Shown here in pieces: positions 17,260-25,132 of a stretch of DNA of 33,052 nucleotides. This DNA comes from a bacterium (lineage in GTDB: Bacteria > JACRDZ01 > JAJRWM01): the NCBI GenBank assembly GCA_024276815.1, contig JAJRWM010000073.1, forward strand, positions 1-33,052, read 5' to 3'. The notes below the pieces were generated by a model. It was not told the origin of the DNA. It made no database searches and saw only the letters and a program-made list of their open reading frames with translations. Position 1 is the stretch's first letter. Every line of letters starts with the position of its first letter. Position numbers and translations under genes: made by a program.

Positions 17260-17418
17260 ATTTTGTCTGTTGACTCTCGATTATTCCGCGCCAGTCACCG
17301 GAACTCAAAGGTTTGAATTTTTCCTATAATCTACCATAAATCATGGCAAAGATAAACCGCTAAATGGATAAAGTCTCCCTGGTGGCTCCAATACCCTGGG
17401 GTTTGTAAAAACAGAGAG

Positions 17419-18264
17419 CTAGTCTTCCTCTAAAGCATTTAGCAAATCCTGGTGGGTTGATGTCGAGATCGCTGACGAAGCGATTTTATCGACCTGACAA
17501 ACGATAACCGTGACATCATCCTGACGTTTTAATCGGCGGGTCAGACTGTCAAACGCGAAACAGGTTTTTTGCGGATGAGTCTGGTACTCTTTGGTCGCTT
17601 TGAGAATTTTGGTCAGTTCGTCATCAGAGACCAGCTTGGTAAGTCCGTCCGTGCAGAGCAAAAACATATCCCCGGGCTCGAACACTACTTTCATGGTGTC
17701 GACTTCGACTTCTTCCGCCACTCCCAGAGCCCGGGTTAAAACATTGGCTTTCGGATGGCTGGCGGCTTCCTGGGGGGAAATTTTATTGGCCGACAAAAGT
17801 TTGCCGGCGATAGTGTGGTCCTTGGTTAATAATTCCAGGCGGTCGTCTTCGTTGTGGAAAAGGTAGGCCCGGCTGTGACCGACATGAGCTATATAGGCAT
17901 AATTATTGACAATAAAAGCGGTTGTGATGGTGGTGCCCATACCTTTTAAGGCCGGCGACCGGGACGATTTTTCATAAATAGAGGCGTTAGCCTGCTGGAT
18001 GGCGCCCTTGAGCACTTTTTCGATACTTAGGACTTGTTTTTCCTGGTCCAGGCGCAAGAGGGTCTCCAGCACGACGCCGGTCGTGGTTGAGACAACCATC
18101 TGGCTGGCCAGGTCGCCGGCCTGATGACCGCCCATACCGTCCGCGACGATATAAAGATTGAAAACCAGTAAATCCTCATTCTTATTAAAAGCGAACTCCA
18201 CCGCGACCGAACAATCTTCGTTGGTTTTTCCTTTTCCAGCTCCTGAGACTCTTCCGACCTTCAT
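17419..18264 (-). CDS. PP2C-family Ser/Thr protein phosphatase (Stp/PrpC-like)
   Basis: A metal-dependent phosphatase of about 281 residues, expected to reverse phosphorylation by the adjacent PknB-type kinase. Signature motifs: KTNEDC near the N-terminus, VADGMGGHQAGD (metal-binding Asp and Gly), GMGTTI, HVGHSRAYLF, LLCTDGLTKLVSDDEL, and the closing Asp in RQDDVTVIV. I placed the start at 18264 (MKVGRVSG) because GGGAGG lies 7 nt upstream; a start at 18285 would have this site inside the gene. It sits 46 bp after the CooT-like gene, suggesting one transcript with the nickel-protein and DUF3842 genes. Confidence 0.95.
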   Translation of the reverse strand: MKVGRVSGAGKGKTNEDCSVAVEFAFNKNEDLLVFNLYIVADGMGGHQAGDLASQMVVSTTTGVVLETLLRLDQEKQVLSIEKVLKGAIQQANASIYEKSSRSPALKGMGTTITTAFIVNNYAYIAHVGHSRAYLFHNEDDRLELLTKDHTIAGKLLSANKISPQEAASHPKANVLTRALGVAEEVEVDTMKVVFEPGDMFLLCTDGLTKLVSDDELTKILKATKEYQTHPQKTCFAFDSLTRRLKRQDDVTVIVCQVDKIASSAISTSTHQDLLNALEED

Positions 18265-18310
18265 AAGTCTTCCTCCCGAAAACACCTCAAATAGTTAGAG
18301 AATTAAAAGT

Positions 18311-18505
18311 TTAGGTTGTTTTTTCGATAATAACTTTATGCTTCAATAAATTAATGGCGACGATCCTGGCTGAGACAGTCTGCTGCCGGCCAAAGATATC
18401 AACCAGGAATAAACGGTTTTCAGCCTCCGGAGTAATCTCGGCGACTGATTCCAGGAATATCTCTTCGCTGTCGCCTTTTTTTAGATAGATATTCGCTTCA
18501 CACAT
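18311..18505 (-). CDS. CooT-like small nickel-binding protein
   Basis: A 64-residue protein that fits the CooT family: it starts Met-Cys, with Cys2 being the residue that, with the backbone, binds nickel in Rhodospirillum CooT, and has the expected all-beta sequence with VDIFGRQQTV and a closing strand KHKVIIEK. CooT proteins are linked to maturation of CO dehydrogenase. The same window encodes AcsB and AcsF, so a role in nickel handling for CODH/ACS is plausible (inference). The ribosome-binding site GGGAGG is 6 nt upstream and the start is 3 bp after the DUF3842 stop. Some annotations call this family predicted RNA-binding protein. Confidence 0.75.
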   Translation of the reverse strand: MCEANIYLKKGDSEEIFLESVAEITPEAENRLFLVDIFGRQQTVSARIVAINLLKHKVIIEKTT

Positions 18506-18508
18506 GAA

Positions 18509-18928
18509 TTATCCTCCCGGGTAAAGTTTCTTTACCAAAGCTGTCAAATCCTCAAAGAGATGAGGCAGGGGTTTCTTTTCCGACGAAACGACCTCAACGC
18601 CGCTACGATTAATCGGCAGAAGTATCTTTCTCGCCTCCGAGCGCCCGATGGCCGCTGTTATCGGAGCCGTAATCTCTCCCATCAAGGAGTCGGCCACCAA
18701 GATATCCAGCGTTCCGATAATTAAATCAGCTTTCGCGACTGTGCGGATGACCGCGTTTTCCCCTGACGCTCCCTGGGTGGCCTTGGCTTTCATCATTTTG
18801 GAAGTGGCGACCGCGTTTGTGCCCAGCGCGTAAATTATCGTACCCTCAGGGAACAAAGGCCTGATATGGTTAATAATTTCGCAACCTATACCGCCTCCCT
18901 GCCCGTCAAGAACCGCAATTTTCATCAT
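18509..18928 (-). CDS. DUF3842 family protein
   Basis: A 139-residue protein recognised as DUF3842 by its N-terminal MKIAVLDGQGGGIGCEII, followed by ALGTNAVATSKMMKA, GENAV and ADLIIGTLDILVADSLMGEIT. The glycine-rich start after a beta strand resembles a Rossmann-type nucleotide-binding loop. No biochemical function is established to my knowledge. It leads the operon; the CooT-like gene starts 3 bp after its stop. No clear ribosome-binding site is seen before either of the two adjacent ATGs (18928, 18925). The proximity to the CooT-like gene suggests a shared role, perhaps in metal or cofactor handling. Confidence 0.8.
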   Translation of the reverse strand: MMKIAVLDGQGGGIGCEIINHIRPLFPEGTIIYALGTNAVATSKMMKAKATQGASGENAVIRTVAKADLIIGTLDILVADSLMGEITAPITAAIGRSEARKILLPINRSGVEVVSSEKKPLPHLFEDLTALVKKLYPGG

Positions 18929-19270
18929 AAATAAATTTATTACCCAGGTTATTTGTGATTATCTTAGCTGTTAACGGTCATAAAAGCAAGTGAAAATCTT
19001 TAGTGAAGTGGAAAAGGGAAGGAACATCGTACCCCCCTGGTGAACTCAAGGTGAAGGTGAACAGAGTCGTTCTAAAAAACTGTACGTTTGAAAAAAGGGT
19101 TGCCCCCGCGAATTGGGAAAACCAAAACCGCGAGCGGGCTTTTTAGACTTCGCAGAAAAACAGTTCGTCGATAAACAGGCCAAAACCGCCCCGCGCGCGG
19201 GTTTTCGCTTTCTGATTTTTAATGTCTTAATTGGAGTTTGCCTGTTGCCCTGGCCTGGCGAACTCGGAGC
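18929..19270. other. Intergenic region between divergent operons with two GC-rich hairpins
   Basis: No gene is seen. On the plus strand a hairpin at 19105-19138 (CCCGC/GCGGG) is followed by CTTTTT, and a second at 19182-19205 contains the perfect palindrome CCGCGCGCGG flanked by AAAAC/GTTTT. Both look like intrinsic terminators, although no plus-strand gene lies upstream; they could end a small RNA or act as attenuators. Confidence 0.4.
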
Positions 19271-19298
19271 TTGACAAAGCAGAAAAAATAACTATAAT
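19271..19298 (+). promoter_or_regulatory. Near-consensus sigma70-type promoter for ffh operon
   Basis: TTGACA at 19271-19276 and TATAAT at 19293-19298 are both perfect, with a 16-bp spacer. Transcription would begin near 19305, so the ATG at 19356 with AAGGAAA upstream is the usable ffh start, not the in-frame codon at 19302. It probably drives ffh through rnhB. Confidence 0.8.
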
Positions 19299-19355
19299 AT
19301 TGTGACATTCTTTTCAAGGGAATGCTTAACCGCTAAAAACTGTAAGGAAACGTTG

Positions 19356-20666
19356 ATGTTCAACCGTCTGGGCGACAAACTGCAGCATGTTTTTAAGAAA
19401 TTGAAGGGCGAGGGCGCCCTGACCGAGAAAAATGTCGTGGACGCGTTGCGGGAAGTGCGGCTGGCTCTGCTGGAAGCTGATGTCAACTTCCAGGTGGTCA
19501 AGGAGTTTATCGCCCGGGTCAAGGAAAAAGCTATTGGCCAGGAGGTTTTACGCAGCATCTCCCCCGGTCAGCAGATCGTTAAAGTAGTTCACGATGAGTT
19601 GGTCGTGACCCTGGGGCGGAAAACGTCGGAAATTTCACTAACACCGCCTATGACCAGGATTTTGGTCTGCGGCTTGCAAGGCTCGGGTAAAACCACTACG
19701 GTCGCCAAGCTGGCCCGGAAACTGAAAAGTGAAAATCCGCTGCTGGTTGCCGGCGACATTTACCGGCCGGCGGCGGTTACCCAGCTAAAAGTGCTGGGGA
19801 AACAACTGGATATCCCGGTTTTTCATGAACCGGATGCAAAGCCGGAAAAAATGATCCGCTCAGCGGTCGGAATGGCCCGGGATAACGGCCACAAACTGAT
19901 AATTATGGATACTGCCGGCCGGTTGCACGTTGACCCGGATATGATGGCCGAACTGACCAGGGTGAAAGAGGCTTTCAAGCCCACTGAAACCCTGTTGGTC
20001 GCCGACGCCATGACCGGCCAGGACGCGGTGAGGATTGCCGTCGAATTTGATAAACTGCTGGATGTTGACGGAATTATCCTGACCAAACTTGATGGCGACG
20101 CCCGGGGCGGAGCCGCCCTTTCAATGAGAATAGTGACCGGCAAACCGATAAAAATGATCGGCGTCGGGGAAAAAATAACCGACCTTGAGGTGTTCCATCC
20201 CGATCGGATCGCTTCCCGAATCCTCGATATGGGCGACGTGCTGACCCTGGTGGAGAAGGCCGCGGAATCGCTCGATCAGGAACAAGCTTTTAAAATGCGG
20301 GAAAAAATGCTCAAAAATAATTTCACTTTTGAGGATTTTCTGGAGCAGTTGAAGCAGATTAAAAAGCTCGGTCCGCTGGAGCAGGTCATGGGCATGATCC
20401 CGGGAATGAATAAAATGCCCAAGGTGGATGAGAAGGAACTGGTTAAGGTCGAGGCCATAATCAATTCCATGACCCGGCAGGAAAGGCTGCGTCCCAAAAT
20501 AATCAACGGCAGCCGCCGTAAACGGATCGCCAAAGGCAGCGGCACCAAGGTCAACGATGTCAACAAGCTCCTGAACCAGTTTGTCATGGTGCGGAAAATG
20601 ATGAAAAAATTCTCGAAATTTGGCCTGGGAAAAGGAATACCGAATTTACGAGGTTTTGGTATATAA
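19356..20666 (+). CDS. ffh: Signal recognition particle protein Ffh (SRP54)
   Basis: GTPase of the bacterial signal recognition particle, which binds signal sequences and 4.5S RNA and delivers ribosomes to FtsY. The 436-residue product has the N domain with ALLEADV, the P-loop GLQGSGKTT at about 106-114, DTAGRL at 185-190, TKLDGDARGG at 243-252, and a C-terminal M domain with the RNA-binding SRRKRIAKGSG motif and a methionine-rich tail. I chose ATG 19356 because AAGGAAA is just upstream and the promoter lies within 60 bp. It heads the ffh-rpsP-khpA-rimM-trmD cluster; a palindromic repeat fills the spacer to rpsP. Confidence 0.98.
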   Translation: MFNRLGDKLQHVFKKLKGEGALTEKNVVDALREVRLALLEADVNFQVVKEFIARVKEKAIGQEVLRSISPGQQIVKVVHDELVVTLGRKTSEISLTPPMTRILVCGLQGSGKTTTVAKLARKLKSENPLLVAGDIYRPAAVTQLKVLGKQLDIPVFHEPDAKPEKMIRSAVGMARDNGHKLIIMDTAGRLHVDPDMMAELTRVKEAFKPTETLLVADAMTGQDAVRIAVEFDKLLDVDGIILTKLDGDARGGAALSMRIVTGKPIKMIGVGEKITDLEVFHPDRIASRILDMGDVLTLVEKAAESLDQEQAFKMREKMLKNNFTFEDFLEQLKQIKKLGPLEQVMGMIPGMNKMPKVDEKELVKVEAIINSMTRQERLRPKIINGSRRKRIAKGSGTKVNDVNKLLNQFVMVRKMMKKFSKFGLGKGIPNLRGFGI

Positions 20667-20713
20667 TGAACCTGACCCCGCCAGCCTGGCTGCGAGGTCT
20701 GCCGGCTACATAA
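20666..20713. repeat. Copy 2 of the AATGAACCTG repeat, in the ffh-rpsP spacer
   Basis: ATGAACCTGACCCCGCCAGC starts on the last base of the ffh stop codon and matches the repeat at 4287 with one difference over 20 bases; similarity continues through a GCGAGGT block and CTGCCGG. GCCAGCCTGGC forms a small hairpin. It lies inside the transcript. Confidence 0.6.
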
Positions 20714-20754
20714 TCAAGTCGTATTAATTTAAACCTGTTAAGGAGGTGATGTGA

Positions 20755-20997
20755 ATGTCAGTATCGTTAAGATTAGCTCGTCATGGCAGCAAAAAACGTC
20801 CTTTTTATCGGATAGTAGCCGCGGACTCTTCCAAACCGCGCGATGGCCGGTTCCTGGAAATTGTCGGGACCTATAATCCCATCAAAGAGAACATCGAGGT
20901 CGCCATCGACAAAGAGCGGGCGTTGTACTGGATCAATAACGGCGCCAGGGTATCTGATACCGTGAAGAGCCTGCTGGTTAAGCAGGGTATAATTTAG
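20755..20997 (+). CDS. rpsP: 30S ribosomal protein bS16
   Basis: Ribosomal protein S16 of the small subunit, 80 residues, with the conserved start [24 protein letters not shown] and GTYNP. AAGGAGGTGATGTGA precedes the ATG, an almost full anti-Shine-Dalgarno match. It ends in a TAG that lies at the normal family length, which shows that TAG is a genuine stop in this genome. Confidence 0.98.
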   Translation: MSVSLRLARHGSKKRPFYRIVAADSSKPRDGRFLEIVGTYNPIKENIEVAIDKERALYWINNGARVSDTVKSLLVKQGII

Positions 20998-21056
20998 ATC
21001 TTCCCGCTTGCGGATAAACACTCGGAAAAAGATGACGGTAAGAAAGGTTTTTTGCT

Positions 21057-21287
21057 ATGAAAGATTTGATTGTTACAATTGTTAAGGCTTTGGTTGACAA
21101 CCCTGATCAGGTGGAAGTGGAAGTTGTGCCTGAAGAGGGGATCGACCGGTACGAACTGAAGGTCGCCCAGGAAGACTTAGGCAAGGTTATCGGCAAGCAG
21201 GGACGTACCGCCCAGGCAATGCGCACGCTGTTAACAGTCAGCAGTATGAAAAATGGTAAAAAAGCAACCCTGAAAATTCTGGAGTAA
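21057..21287 (+). CDS. khpA: KH-domain RNA-binding protein KhpA
   Basis: A 76-residue single KH-domain protein with the RNA-binding loop VIGKQGRTAQAMRTLL (GxxG type). KhpA proteins bind RNA with KhpB and, in this position between rpsP and rimM, are a conserved part of the ribosome-assembly cluster in many bacteria. Its TAA stop shares one base with the rimM ATG (TAATG). Confidence 0.96.
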   Translation: MKDLIVTIVKALVDNPDQVEVEVVPEEGIDRYELKVAQEDLGKVIGKQGRTAQAMRTLLTVSSMKNGKKATLKILE

Positions 21288-21805
21288 TGGACGATTTAGT
21301 TGTAATCGGCAAGATTAAAGGAATTCATGGACAAAGCGGGGCGGTTCGGGTGATCCCCTTAACCGATTTCCCTGAGCGTTTTAAAGGTCTTGCGCGGATT
21401 TTTCTTACTAACGATGATTCCTTGCTGGGCGACCCCTATCAGATTGAGAGAGTCGCCTACAAGCCAAAATTCATCTCGGTCAAGCTGGCTCATATTAACA
21501 GCGCGAAACAGGCCTGGGAGCTAAATAATTTACAGGTTGTCCTGCCCATAGCTGAAAGGATGCCGCTGGATGAAGGCTCCTATTACGTCAGCGATCTGGT
21601 CGGTTTGCGGGCCGTGGACCGGGAAGGTAAGCGCCTGGGCGTTCTGACCGACGTCATTGAAACGGGCGCGCATTCCGTTTACCTGATTGAAGACGAGGGG
21701 CGGGAAATCTTGCTCCCGGCGTTAAAGGAGACGATCATTGAGGTGAATTTGGCCGACGGGGTGATCAAGGTCTCACCTTGGGAATACGCTGATGATGAAG
21801 ATTGA
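21287..21805 (+). CDS. rimM: Ribosome maturation factor RimM
   Basis: A 172-residue 16S rRNA processing factor that binds ribosomal protein S19 during 30S assembly. It shows the N-terminal beta-barrel ([26 protein letters not shown]) and a PRC-barrel C-terminal domain ([35 protein letters not shown]-type end). It overlaps khpA by 1 bp and trmD by 14 bp. Confidence 0.96.
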   Translation: MDDLVVIGKIKGIHGQSGAVRVIPLTDFPERFKGLARIFLTNDDSLLGDPYQIERVAYKPKFISVKLAHINSAKQAWELNNLQVVLPIAERMPLDEGSYYVSDLVGLRAVDREGKRLGVLTDVIETGAHSVYLIEDEGREILLPALKETIIEVNLADGVIKVSPWEYADDED

Positions 21806-22415
21806 TATTCTCACGCTTTTCCCGGGGATGTTCAAAGGACCGTTTGAGGAGAGCATCATCAAGCGGGCTGTCGAAAACGGTATTTTAGATATTCGCATTC
21901 ATAATTTCAGGGAGTTCGCGCCCGGCCGCCATCACCATGTTGACGATTATTCATATGGCGGCGGTGAAGGTATGGTACTTAAGTGCGAACCGGTATTTAA
22001 CGCTGTGGAGGCGCTCAAAGAACCAGGTCAGAAGTTAATATTCTTAACTCCCCAGGGCCGGAAATTCAACCAGGCTGTCGCCGGGGAACTGGCGGCGGAG
22101 AAAAGCTTGATGTTCTTTTGCGGCCACTACGAAGGCTTTGATGAACGGCTGCGGGAAGCTCTGGCTGACGATGAGATTTCCATTGGCGATTACGTTTTAA
22201 CGGGCGGCGAGTTGCCGGCCATGGTTATTGTGGACGCTTTGGCCCGGCGGTTACCGGGAGTCCTGGGTAGCGCGGCGGCGGCTCATGAGGATTCCTTCAG
22301 CGAGGGCTTGCTGGAATATCCTCATTACACTCGTCCGGCTGATTTTCGGGGACTGAAAGTCCCGGAAGTCCTGTTGAACGGCAACCACGCCGAGATAAGA
22401 CGCTGGCGGCTGTAG
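21792..22415 (+). CDS. trmD: tRNA (guanine-N1)-methyltransferase TrmD, interrupted by in-frame TAG
   Basis: TrmD methylates G37 of tRNAs at N1, preventing frameshifting; it is essential in most bacteria. The knotted SPOUT domain is intact ([63 protein letters not shown]). The frame stops at codon 208 after RRWRL with TAG, about 25-40 residues short of the usual length. The bases after the TAG continue in the same frame with residues that match the family's C-terminal helix (see 22413-22478), ending in a TGA that overlaps the next start. The enzyme is therefore either truncated, read through, or miscalled by one base here. Confidence 0.95.
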   Translation: MMKIDILTLFPGMFKGPFEESIIKRAVENGILDIRIHNFREFAPGRHHHVDDYSYGGGEGMVLKCEPVFNAVEALKEPGQKLIFLTPQGRKFNQAVAGELAAEKSLMFFCGHYEGFDERLREALADDEISIGDYVLTGGELPAMVIVDALARRLPGVLGSAAAAHEDSFSEGLLEYPHYTRPADFRGLKVPEVLLNGNHAEIRRWRL

Positions 22416-22478
22416 CGGAGTAAGGAGCGCACGCTGAAACGCCGTCCCGACCTGATTAAGGACGGAGATGAAACTTGA
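22413..22478 (+). pseudogene. trmD: C-terminal continuation of trmD beyond an in-frame TAG
   Basis: Following TAG (22413-22415) the same frame encodes RSKERTLKRRPDLIKDGDET and ends with TGA at 22476-22478. E. coli TrmD has WRLKQSLGRTWLRRPELL at this place, so the alignment runs straight through the TAG, which stands where Lys or Glu is usual. The TGA overlaps the TTG start of the next gene (TTGA), the spacing expected if this is the original end of trmD. Confidence 0.85.
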
Positions 22479-23041
22479 GCGCGCCGCTTTACATTGCTTT
22501 ACTCCACTACCCGGTTTATAACAGGAACGGCGAGGTCGTCGTCACCTCGGTCGCTAATTTTGATATTCATGACGTTGCCCGCTGCGCCCGCACCTATGGC
22601 GTCAAGGCGTATTATATAATCAACCCGGTGGAGTCCCAGCGGTACCTGGCGCAAAGAATCATGGCTCACTGGCAGAGCGGGCCGGGGGCTGAATACAACA
22701 AGTCGCGTAAGGAAGCCTTCAGCATTGTCCGTTTCGCTGATTCGCTGGAGGACACTTGCGGGGCGATTGAAGCGGTGGAAGGCAAGGCTCCGGAGCTGAT
22801 GATTACCGACGCTAAAAAGTGGTCGGACAACACCAGTTATCAGGAAGCCAGGGAACTGCTCTCGGATGAGGAGCAACCCTATTTGCTGTTATTCGGCACC
22901 GGCTGGGGGCTGACCAAGGAAATTATTGAGCGGGCGGATTACAAGCTCTCGCCCATTTTGGGTCAGGATGAATATAATCACTTGTCAGTTCGCAGCGCTT
23001 TAGCTATAATTCTGGATCGGCTCATAGGGGTTGACCGTTAA
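22475..23041 (+). CDS. SPOUT-class RNA methyltransferase family protein (COG4752 type)
   Basis: A 188-residue protein of the family that sits between trmD and rplS in Deltaproteobacteria and other groups; it is predicted to be a SAM-dependent RNA methyltransferase with the TrmD/TrmH knot fold. It has an N-terminal YIALLHYPVYNRNGEVVVTSVANFDIHD-type block, a central ARTYGV segment, LLLFGTGWGLTKEI (predicted SAM loop) and YNHLSVRSALAIILDRLIG at the end. The RNA target is not established. It starts at TTG with GGAG 7 nt upstream, overlapping the TGA of the extended trmD frame. Confidence 0.88.
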   Translation: MSAPLYIALLHYPVYNRNGEVVVTSVANFDIHDVARCARTYGVKAYYIINPVESQRYLAQRIMAHWQSGPGAEYNKSRKEAFSIVRFADSLEDTCGAIEAVEGKAPELMITDAKKWSDNTSYQEARELLSDEEQPYLLLFGTGWGLTKEIIERADYKLSPILGQDEYNHLSVRSALAIILDRLIGVDR

Positions 23042-23078
23042 GATAATATTATAGAAATCAAGCACCAAGGAGATAGAA

Positions 23079-23429
23079 ATGCGTAATCCGATTATTCAGG
23101 AAATTGAAAAGGAGTTTACGACCAGGGAAGTGCCTGATTTCATTCCCGGCGATACTGTCCGGGTAAGCGTCCGGATTATCGAGGGCACCCGGGAGAGGAT
23201 CCAGGATTTTGAGGGAGTTGTTCTGGCTCGTAATAACGGCGGTGTTGACGAGAATTTTGTGGTTCGCAAAATCTCGGCCGGCATCGGGGTAGAGAGAACT
23301 TTTTGTTTCCACTCACCGAAGGTGGAGAAAATAAAAGTCGTTCGTCGCGGCCGGGTACGCCGGGCCAAGTTATATTATCTGAGGGAGCGTTCCGGCAAGG
23401 GAGCGCGGATCAGGGAACGCAAATATTAA
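23079..23429 (+). CDS. rplS: 50S ribosomal protein bL19
   Basis: Ribosomal protein L19, 116 residues, located at the subunit interface. Family blocks are clear: [78 protein letters not shown] lies 7 nt before the ATG. Its TAA stop overlaps the only plausible start of rnhB. Confidence 0.98.
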   Translation: MRNPIIQEIEKEFTTREVPDFIPGDTVRVSVRIIEGTRERIQDFEGVVLARNNGGVDENFVVRKISAGIGVERTFCFHSPKVEKIKVVRRGRVRRAKLYYLRERSGKGARIRERKY

Positions 23430-24033
23430 GAACTGGTGTCGATTATTTAAAAGCGAACAGGAATACCTTCGGCGTGGTTACCAGTCGGTTTGCGGTATTG
23501 ACGAAGCGGGTCGGGGACCTTTGGCCGGCCCGGTGGTAGCCGCCGCGGTAATCATTGATTCTTGTGTCGTTGTCGAGGGTGTTAATGATTCAAAAGCGCT
23601 GAGGGAGCGGGAGCGGGATATCCTCTTTGAGGCCATTTACGAGAAGGCTGTTTCCGTCGGGGTCGGCGTTTCCGATCACGCTGAAATTGATTCGATAAAT
23701 ATTCTTCAGGCCACTTTTCTCGCCATGCGCCGCGCGGTGGAAAACCTTTTCGTCAAGCCGCAGTTTATCCTGGTAGACGGTAAAATGACCATTCCCGGGC
23801 TGGATTATCCGCAAGAAGCGGTTGTCCGGGGAGACCAAAGTTGCGCTTCCATAGCCGCCGCCTCAATCATCGCCAAGGTCACTCGCGACCGGTTAATGAA
23901 AGAATACCACGAGGAATATCCCGGTTACGGTTTTGACAGACACAAGGGCTATCCCACCAAAGCTCACATCAACGCCATCCGGCGGCACGGCCCCTGTTCC
24001 ATCCATCGAATGACCTTCAACAAAGTGCGGTAA
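23425..24033 (+). CDS. rnhB: Ribonuclease HII, apparently lacking a canonical start codon
   Basis: RNase HII removes ribonucleotides from DNA. The family's catalytic block GIDEAGRGP is encoded at about 23497-23520, upstream of the first ATG/GTG/TTG in the frame (a TTG at 23521), so starting at 23521 would remove the first catalytic Asp and Glu. The frame is open back to a TGA near 23378 but contains no ATG, GTG or TTG before the motif. The best start is ATT at 23425, overlapping the rplS stop and preceded by AGGGA, which gives a 202-residue protein of normal length with a typical [15 protein letters not shown] beginning. Later motifs are intact: [53 protein letters not shown]. Confidence 0.9.
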   Translation: MKNWCRLFKSEQEYLRRGYQSVCGIDEAGRGPLAGPVVAAAVIIDSCVVVEGVNDSKALRERERDILFEAIYEKAVSVGVGVSDHAEIDSINILQATFLAMRRAVENLFVKPQFILVDGKMTIPGLDYPQEAVVRGDQSCASIAAASIIAKVTRDRLMKEYHEEYPGYGFDRHKGYPTKAHINAIRRHGPCSIHRMTFNKVR

Positions 24034-24068
24034 CAGCTTGTCGCATTTTTATTGACAAGCGCTATATT

Positions 24069-24154
24069 AAAGTTTCTGGGAAAGGTGCCGGGAAGAAGCA
24101 GGCTGCTTCACCCAATTGCCTTCGGCGAAAAGCAGGGTTCCCAAGGTTCTTCTG
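24069..24154. repeat. 86-bp repeat, copy 2, between convergent genes
   Basis: Second copy of the 15390-15475 repeat. GAAGCAG-G-CTGCTTC is a perfect hairpin and GCCTTCGGC follows. It fills the space between the converging 3' ends of rnhB and the permease gene, where it could serve as a two-way terminator. Confidence 0.65.
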
Positions 24155-24175
24155 CCCTGCAGATGTCTATATCCT

Positions 24176-25132
24176 CTAAAAAATTAAATATAAATAACCG
24201 AACAGCGGCGCGGAGATGAGGCTGATCGCGAAATAGAGCCAGAAGAGTTTTTTGCTGGTCATGGCCCCCAGGGCGGTCAGGGCCGGGATGCTGGTTACCG
24301 GGCCGGCAATTAAAAAGGCCAGGGCGGCTCCTTTATTCAGCCCCATATCCAGCAAACCGTGCAGGATTGGCACCGCGGCGACCTGGTGGGTTGGCAGCGG
24401 TATCCCCAGGATGGTCATCAGCAGGACTGAGCGCATTCCCGGTTTACCGGCCAGTTGGCTAACCAGGTTAATCGGCACCAGGGTGACTATGACCGCTTCG
24501 ATTATAGTGGCCAGCAAGATAAACTTGCCCATGAAGATGAACAACTCTTTGAAGCGGTCCCAGAAGAACTTTATCTTATTGTCGGCTAATTTGATGCCGC
24601 CGCTTTGACCTTTGTGCCGTAACGCCAGGGAAGTGCTGACGGCGCAGGGCTTCTCGGTCGCTGCCGTATGGCTGAACCCGGCGTCGCTGCCGGCGATAAT
24701 CTTTTTCCTGGTTAGATACAGGGTGATAAAGCCGGTCATTACGCCAAGGGTTAAGGCCGAACCCAGTTTCCAGAGCGCCAGTTCCCAGCCCAGGTCCGCG
24801 CCGGTCAGCCAGAGAGCGGCCGGACTCATTATGGGCGAGGTGATAAGCAGCGCCATTATGGGCGCGGCCGGGATACCCGCTTCGAACAGGGACAAGACTA
24901 CCGGCAGGATGCCGCAGGAGCACAGCGGACTGATTAACCCGGCCGCCGTGGCCAGAAAAATAGTCAGCACCTCGTTTTTACTGAAGACCCGGTACATCTT
25001 TTTATCCAGTTTGCAGGTCTTGATCAGGGCGGCCAAAGAGACTCCCAGCAGGAAGATCCAGCTAATATTCAGGAGATACTTGGCGGCGTAGCGAACTATC
25101 TCCCGGATAATCGGAACCAGGTTAGAAGGCAT
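24176..25132 (-). CDS. Predicted permease, DUF318/ArsP family
   Basis: An integral membrane protein of about 318 residues with roughly eight hydrophobic segments. The family signature SPLCSCGILPVV with its paired cysteines lies near residue 55 and a second repeat half shows IPLPTHQVAAVP; such proteins (PF03773) include the organoarsenical exporter ArsP and putative metal permeases. A hydrophilic loop with TEKPCAVS lies between the halves. I place the start at 25132 (MPSNLVP); the longer frame to 25402 reads through a repeat element and is not credible. No good ribosome-binding site is present now. Before the element inserted, this ATG would have overlapped the stop of the AAA+ gene, so translation was probably coupled. 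The substrate is unknown. Confidence 0.85.
   Translation of the reverse strand: MPSNLVPIIREIVRYAAKYLLNISWIFLLGVSLAALIKTCKLDKKMYRVFSKNEVLTIFLATAAGLISPLCSCGILPVVLSLFEAGIPAAPIMALLITSPIMSPAALWLTGADLGWELALWKLGSALTLGVMTGFITLYLTRKKIIAGSDAGFSHTAATEKPCAVSTSLALRHKGQSGGIKLADNKIKFFWDRFKELFIFMGKFILLATIIEAVIVTLVPINLVSQLAGKPGMRSVLLMTILGIPLPTHQVAAVPILHGLLDMGLNKGAALAFLIAGPVTSIPALTALGAMTSKKLFWLYFAISLISAPLFGYLYLIF

Noticed and set aside
19302-19355. Longer Ffh starting at 19302.
   Set aside because: This codon is at or before the transcript start implied by the promoter at 19271-19298, and the ATG at 19356 has a ribosome-binding site and the family's usual MFNRLGDKL beginning.
20995-22415. Genome-wide reassignment of TAG (for example pyrrolysine) to explain the trmD interruption.
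   Set aside because: rpsP ends in TAG at the normal S16 length and moaA ends in TAG directly after its conserved Gly-Gly, so TAG acts as a stop. mogA is interrupted by TAA, which TAG reassignment would not explain.
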